From contig CALAGB010000166.1 of NCBI GenBank assembly GCA_937891245.1, positions 1 to 9,711 of the forward strand: a stretch of 9,711 nucleotides of DNA, given 5' to 3'. Positions within the stretch are counted from its first letter, which is position 1; every line of letters begins with the position of its first letter. This stretch comes from an uncultured Thermomicrobiales bacterium (GTDB lineage Bacteria; Chloroflexota; Chloroflexia; Thermomicrobiales; Thermomicrobiaceae). Shown piece after piece: positions 7,601-9,711 of this stretch. The notes beneath the pieces are model-generated. The model did no database searches. It had not been told where the DNA came from and was given only the letters and a program-made list of their open reading frames with translations. Both the position numbers and the translations under genes were made by a program.

Positions 7601-7938
7601 CCGCGACCGGCGGCTGGGCCGGTTTGCAGATCTGGAACGACGCCGGTGTCAGCACCACGCCATATACGGCACTGCAATTCGCGGTGCGGGCGACGCAGGA
7701 CAACGAACCATTCGCCATCTATCTGCGCAATTCGGATTACGTCAATCTCAAAAACCCGATCGCGCTCTCGACCTATGGTGGTTATCCCGTCGCAAGTGGC
7801 TGGAAGGTCTACACGATTCCACTGGCCGATCTGAACGCGACCAACGTCTCACTGAGCGGCATCGTCATCCACGACTGGAGCAGTAGCGCCCAGCCAGCCA
7901 TTTACCTCGATTCGATCAAGCTGGTGGCGCTGCCGTAA
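4660..7938 (+). CDS. Large modular surface protein with N,N-dimethylformamidase beta-subunit-like domain and three repeat modules (A, B, C)
   Basis: 1092 residues from GTG 4660 (GGAG/GAGG just upstream). Parts in order: basic N-terminus and one hydrophobic segment (about 10-31, core LPLSLLATVVFVSQT), signal peptide or anchor; a charged region with an acidic run EEEEEQE (67-73); a domain at about 93-515 resembling the C-terminal region of the N,N-dimethylformamidase beta subunit, seen in ISGYASATSVNRGQPITLYV, YTIDIYRMGYYDGAGARL, VNTWQAYNGWGG, SFHDEYWS and GVVGYEYD; short TP linker; module A (about 532-680); TP linker; module B (727-875); a near-pure PTPS linker (880-937); module C (938-1092). 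In the characterised enzyme two Tyr and one Glu bind iron; I cannot assign them here with certainty, so activity is unproven. The family cleaves small amides, but many homologues are secreted proteins of unknown substrate. Domain and modules together suggest an extracytoplasmic hydrolase held on a polymer surface. Confidence 0.82.
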   Translation: MIRRLRRMFGTFALVVLPLSLLATVVFVSQTGAAGSTTTSTDIAQENRKAGTTSWQSSILKNVKTGEEEEEQEPNQLGQKERSASSQLVAPAYVPNEISGYASATSVNRGQPITLYVSTSAPRYTIDIYRMGYYDGAGARLIQSFPALTGQNQPVPPMDSQTHMVDANWQPSLVLQTGSDWVSGAYLGKLTASDGKVSYLTFAVRDDSSTASILYQLAVNTWQAYNGWGGASLYDFNSPIGRASKVSYNRPYDGTGADGFFNGDLNMIMFLEKQSYSVTYATSVDVQSNPNLLNGHQMFLSSFHDEYWSKQMRDHVTSWRDQGKSIAFFDSNNIYWQVRFEPSAAGVANRTIICYKDASLDPMATTNPSQTTVNWRDAPVNQPENALLGAMYEGNWSSWDQSYPWIVQNADSWVYAGTGLKNGDAIPGVVGYEYDKVWNNGQTPANLTVLSNSPVVAFGENSFSNGVIYQAASGAWVFNAGTNYWPWKLIDSAFIQKGANASIQRITMNILNRMTGGAPTSTPTATATPGPVSYTIYDDSLNFSWYDGSWDTAINMDVTNPVYDGNYAISETPQAGWSGFEVRTDSAPNTAPYSALQFAARSTVDGQRLAVYLESKDGTINTIVPLDKHGGFPVASAWTLYTIPLSDLGATNISLGGVAFHNWSGNPQPAIYLDDIKLIGSAGTTTPTPTATVTTTPTATPSPTSTATATATTTPTVTPTQTPPPGKTFDVYADAIPSGWWDQSWDATLNYAATNPVYTGTKSISYTATAGWAGLDIHAGTSLNTSDYTQLRLAVQASQANEKFAVYLRDTTGAGHTVVPLANYGGTPPVGSWTVYTIPLSDLGAGNIALGDVVIHNWTGSAQAVIYVDAIQFIGNSGSGTPTPTPSPTPSPTATPSPTPSPTPSPTPSPTATPSPTPSPTPSPTPSPTPSPTPTSPPSGSLTIYDDAFASGWNASMSWDATVNPNNSSPVYAGSKSISYTATGGWAGLQIWNDAGVSTTPYTALQFAVRATQDNEPFAIYLRNSDYVNLKNPIALSTYGGYPVASGWKVYTIPLADLNATNVSLSGIVIHDWSSSAQPAIYLDSIKLVALP
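7297..7470 (+). repeat. Degenerate PTPS-encoding tandem repeat (linker microsatellite)
   Basis: About 58 codons alternate proline with threonine or serine (residues 880-937 of the large surface protein), encoded by units close to CCSACG-CCSAGC. The repeat is imperfect at the DNA level. It forms an extended, probably O-glycosylatable spacer between modules B and C. The smaller paralogue has a shorter linker at the equivalent place (about 3789-3909), so this tract may vary in length by slippage. The reverse strand shows long Gly-Val/Asp-Gly frames here, which are an artefact of the repeat. Confidence 0.8.
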
Positions 7939-7971
7939 GCTCAACCGTGAATACTCGACAACCACCCACGG

Positions 7972-8010
7972 AACCGCGTGGCTTTTGCTCCGGCCACGCG
8001 GTTTCTCGTT
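7972..8010 (+). terminator. Rho-independent-like terminator after the large surface-protein gene
   Basis: AACCGCGTGGC (7972-7982) and GCCACGCGGTT (7993-8003) form a perfect 11-bp stem with a ten-base loop, followed by a T-rich TCTCGTT. It lies 34 bases after the TAA. The stem is strong and the U-tract is weak. It separates the surface-protein unit from the downstream gene, which has its own promoter. Confidence 0.7.
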
Positions 8011-8026
8011 CGCCCGCCGGACGTCT

Positions 8027-8032
8027 TATACT
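8027..8032 (+). promoter_or_regulatory. Putative -10 element (TATACT) for threonine synthase
   Basis: TATACT stands out in GC-rich surroundings, just after the terminator hairpin and about 30 bases before the ATG at 8062. Transcription would start near 8039. A matching -35 is not convincing (TTCTCG around 8003-8008), so the promoter may be weak or use another contact. Confidence 0.45.
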
Positions 8033-8061
8033 CGCAGCGACTCGAGCGCGAACGACCGAAG

Positions 8062-9195
8062 ATGAAAGAGGGTGCGGTGGAGATCTGGACATTGGTGTGC
8101 GAAGCGTGTGGGCATACGGAATCGCTGGAGACGAAGGAGTGGCGTTGCCCGGCTTGTGGCGGAGCCTTCGGCCTGGGCGGCCCAAACCGGCTTGACCCGG
8201 CAGCGATCGATCCGGATGCACCGGGCATCTGGCGCTATCATGCGGTGCTGCCGGTCGGCGTTAGCGATGCGCAGTCGCTCGGCGAGGGGATGACGCCGCT
8301 GGTGCGCGGTAAACTCGCCGGACGCGCGGTCTGGTTCAAGCTCGATGCGCTCCTGCCGACCGGGTCGTTCAAAGATCGCGGAGCCGCGCTCCTGGTATCC
8401 CATCTGCGGCGCACCGGCAAACGTCGTGTGATCGTCGATTCGTCGGGCAATGCCGCCGCCGCGATGTCCGGCTACAGCGCGGCGGCCGGTCTGGAATGTG
8501 CGGTCTACGCACCGGCCAGCACCTCACCCGGCAAGCTCGTGCAATCGCGCGCCTTCGGCGCATCCGTCACACCGGTGGAAGGCAATCGCGACGACGTCGC
8601 GCGTGCCGCGCAGGATGCCGCCGAAGCCGACCCGAGCGCGTTCTACGCCAGTCACAACTGGCACCCAGTCTTCGTCGAGGGCGTCAAGACCTGGCTGCTC
8701 GAAGTCTGGGAACAGCTCGATCGGCGTCAACCGACGGCCTGTTTCGTTCCGACCGGCGGTGGCAGCGCGTTGGTCGGCGCCTGGCGCGCCGTACAGGCGC
8801 TCCCCGGTCCAGCGACCGCGCTCATCGCCGCCCAGCCCACGGCCTGCGCTCCGGTTGCGAGCGCCATCGAGCAGCAGGCCGAGATTCAGCCGGTTACGCC
8901 CGGCAACACGATCGCGGAGGGCACCCGCATCGGCTCACCCGCCCGCACCCACCAAATCCTCGCCGCCGTCCGTGAAACGAACGGCACCGCTCGCGCTGTC
9001 AGCGATGAGGAAATCATCGCGGCTTTGCGCGAACTCTGGTCCCAGGGGCTTTACGTCGAACCGACCGCCGCTGTCGGCGCCGCCGCCTGTCGCCAGATGA
9101 TCCAAGCCGGCGCCCCCCTCCCCGACGGTGACCTCGTTGTTCTGCTCACCGGGTCCGGCCTCAAAGCGACCGAGACGATTGGGAAGCTGGTGTAG
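8062..9195 (+). CDS. thrC: Threonine synthase (PLP-dependent, with N-terminal zinc ribbon)
   Basis: Converts O-phospho-L-homoserine to L-threonine in the cytoplasm. From ATG 8062 the protein has 377 residues. It opens with a Cys4 zinc ribbon (CEACG at 13-17, CPACG at 29-33). The fold-type II PLP core follows: TGSFKDRG with the PLP lysine at 104, DSSGNAAAA for the cofactor/substrate loop, PTGGGSALVG for the phosphate cup, and LLTGSGLKATE near the C-terminus, the last being characteristic of threonine synthases. The open frame extends back to GTG 7978, but that start lies inside the terminator stem and upstream of the -10, so it is unlikely. A GTG at 8077 with GAGGG just upstream is an alternative that also keeps the zinc ribbon. 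There are no other threonine genes beside it, so it appears to be a single-gene unit. A related PLP lyase (e.g. cysteate synthase-like) cannot be fully excluded. Confidence 0.85.
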   Translation: MKEGAVEIWTLVCEACGHTESLETKEWRCPACGGAFGLGGPNRLDPAAIDPDAPGIWRYHAVLPVGVSDAQSLGEGMTPLVRGKLAGRAVWFKLDALLPTGSFKDRGAALLVSHLRRTGKRRVIVDSSGNAAAAMSGYSAAAGLECAVYAPASTSPGKLVQSRAFGASVTPVEGNRDDVARAAQDAAEADPSAFYASHNWHPVFVEGVKTWLLEVWEQLDRRQPTACFVPTGGGSALVGAWRAVQALPGPATALIAAQPTACAPVASAIEQQAEIQPVTPGNTIAEGTRIGSPARTHQILAAVRETNGTARAVSDEEIIAALRELWSQGLYVEPTAAVGAAACRQMIQAGAPLPDGDLVVLLTGSGLKATETIGKLV

Positions 9196-9204
9196 CGGAA
9201 GCGG

Positions 9205-9254
9205 CCCTCACCCCCAGCCCCTCCCCCAATTCTGGGAGAGGGGGTCTTAGGGGG
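9205..9254. repeat. GC-rich palindromic intergenic repeat, likely bidirectional terminator
   Basis: A C-rich then G-rich element sits between the convergent threonine synthase and YciI-like genes. CCCCTCCCCCA (9218-9228) and TGGGAGAGGGG (9233-9243) pair as an 11-bp stem with one mismatch and an ATTC loop; flanking CACCCCC and AGGGGGC tracts may extend it. Sequences of the form CCCTCACCCC-CAGCCCCTC with an AATTC centre are a dispersed intergenic repeat type I know from many GC-rich genomes. The position fits transcription termination from both sides, though there is no T-run. Confidence 0.6.
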
Positions 9255-9288
9255 CGTTGGTTGTGTTTCTGGTTGCTTGTGCGGAGGT

Positions 9289-9645
9289 TCAGTGGGAGGG
9301 ACCGGTCGGGGGTGGCAGGATTCCTTTGTGCGTCATCCAGGGGTGTACTTCCAGCACGAAGCGGCCGGATTGCACGCCTGGATCGCCCGATGAAAGCTCC
9401 AGCACTTCCTCGACGGACTCAGCACGATAGATCGAGAAGCCGCGAATATCGCCGTCGTCAAGCACCGGTCCCATCACGACGAGCTTCCCCTGCTCGTGCA
9501 ACTGCCAGAGATGGTCAAGATGCGCCTGCTGTTGCGCTTCCAGCTCCGGCGTCATTTCGCTGGTGTAGTTCGGACCGCGCTTCAGCAGTTGCACGAAGAA
9601 ACGCTCAAGATTCTCGGGTGCATAGCGATCTGCCGGATCAGACAT
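9289..9645 (-). CDS. YciI-like protein (dimeric alpha-beta barrel)
   Basis: 118 residues of the YciI-like/DGPF-type ferredoxin-fold family, small cytoplasmic proteins of mostly unknown reaction. Visible landmarks: FFVQLLKRGPNY in the first strand, HLDHLWQLHEQGKLVVMGPVL (helix and second strand; His42 is the conserved candidate), the SVEEVLEL helix, GDPGVQSGRF with Asp88, and the closing VLEVHPWM strand. The His and Asp are the positions usually cited as a possible active-site pair. The frame extends to a GTG at 9663, but AGGAGG (complement of 9654-9659) lies within that extension at an ideal eight bases before ATG 9645, so the ATG is chosen. It is convergent with threonine synthase and separated from it by the palindromic repeat. 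No partner suggests its substrate. Confidence 0.8.
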   Translation of the reverse strand: MSDPADRYAPENLERFFVQLLKRGPNYTSEMTPELEAQQQAHLDHLWQLHEQGKLVVMGPVLDDGDIRGFSIYRAESVEEVLELSSGDPGVQSGRFVLEVHPWMTHKGILPPPTGPSH

Positions 9646-9666
9646 CCAGTATGCCTCCTCCACCGA

Positions 9667-9711
9667 TCAACATTTGGCTAGCTCTTCTGGCCGACCTCGT
9701 GCTCCGCCATC
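9667..9711 (-). other. Possible 3' end of an upstream minus-strand gene
   Basis: Reading the minus strand from the window edge, one frame ends EELAKC then TGA at 9669-9667, and another ends EVGQKS then TAG. Either could be the C-terminus of a gene just upstream of the YciI-like gene, at a distance compatible with an operon. Fifteen codons are too few to decide. Confidence 0.2.

Noticed and set aside
7978..8061. N-terminal extension of threonine synthase from GTG 7978
   Set aside because: It begins inside the terminator stem and upstream of the TATACT element, and adds residues that do not belong to the family.

Overview
The window is GC-rich and gene-dense. Its most distinctive genes encode extracytoplasmic proteins built from repeated beta-rich modules joined by long Thr-Pro/Ser-Pro linkers. 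Together with GTG starts and a Cys4-headed threonine synthase, this suggests a member of the Chloroflexota, perhaps Thermomicrobia/Sphaerobacter-like. That placement is an inference from style, since there is no marker gene here.

Layout from left to right: the 3' part of an M19 (membrane/renal-type) dipeptidase gene (1-1023, 5' end outside the window); a short HicB-type antitoxin gene (1112-1354) overlapped by what looks like a frameshifted remnant of its HicA toxin partner; an MFS transporter (1532-2761); two tandem paralogous modular surface proteins (2970-4370 and 4660-7938); a rho-independent-like hairpin and a new promoter; threonine synthase (8062-9195); a GC-rich palindromic repeat lying between convergent genes; and a YciI-like protein on the minus strand (9289-9645).

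The centre of interest is the pair of surface proteins. Both start with the same kind of N-terminal membrane segment (shared core PLSLLAT, then SQT). Both end in the same ordered pair of about 145-residue modules (here called B then C) separated by TP-rich linkers. The larger protein also carries an N,N-dimethylformamidase beta-subunit-like domain and an additional module (A) between the membrane segment and B. The smaller one therefore looks like the larger one without its putative enzyme. Upstream, both genes carry a 15-bp element (AGTACGKATTTCCCT) and a second 12-bp element (TAGTGTTKGTTG) with exactly the same 37-bp offset, at nearly the same distance from the start codon, while the surrounding leader sequence has diverged. 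This suggests co-regulated expression of an enzyme-bearing and an enzyme-free form of one surface protein.

The other genes are ordinary housekeeping or accessory functions with no clear pathway link to the surface pair. No RNA genes, insertion sequences, CRISPR arrays or attachment sites were found.
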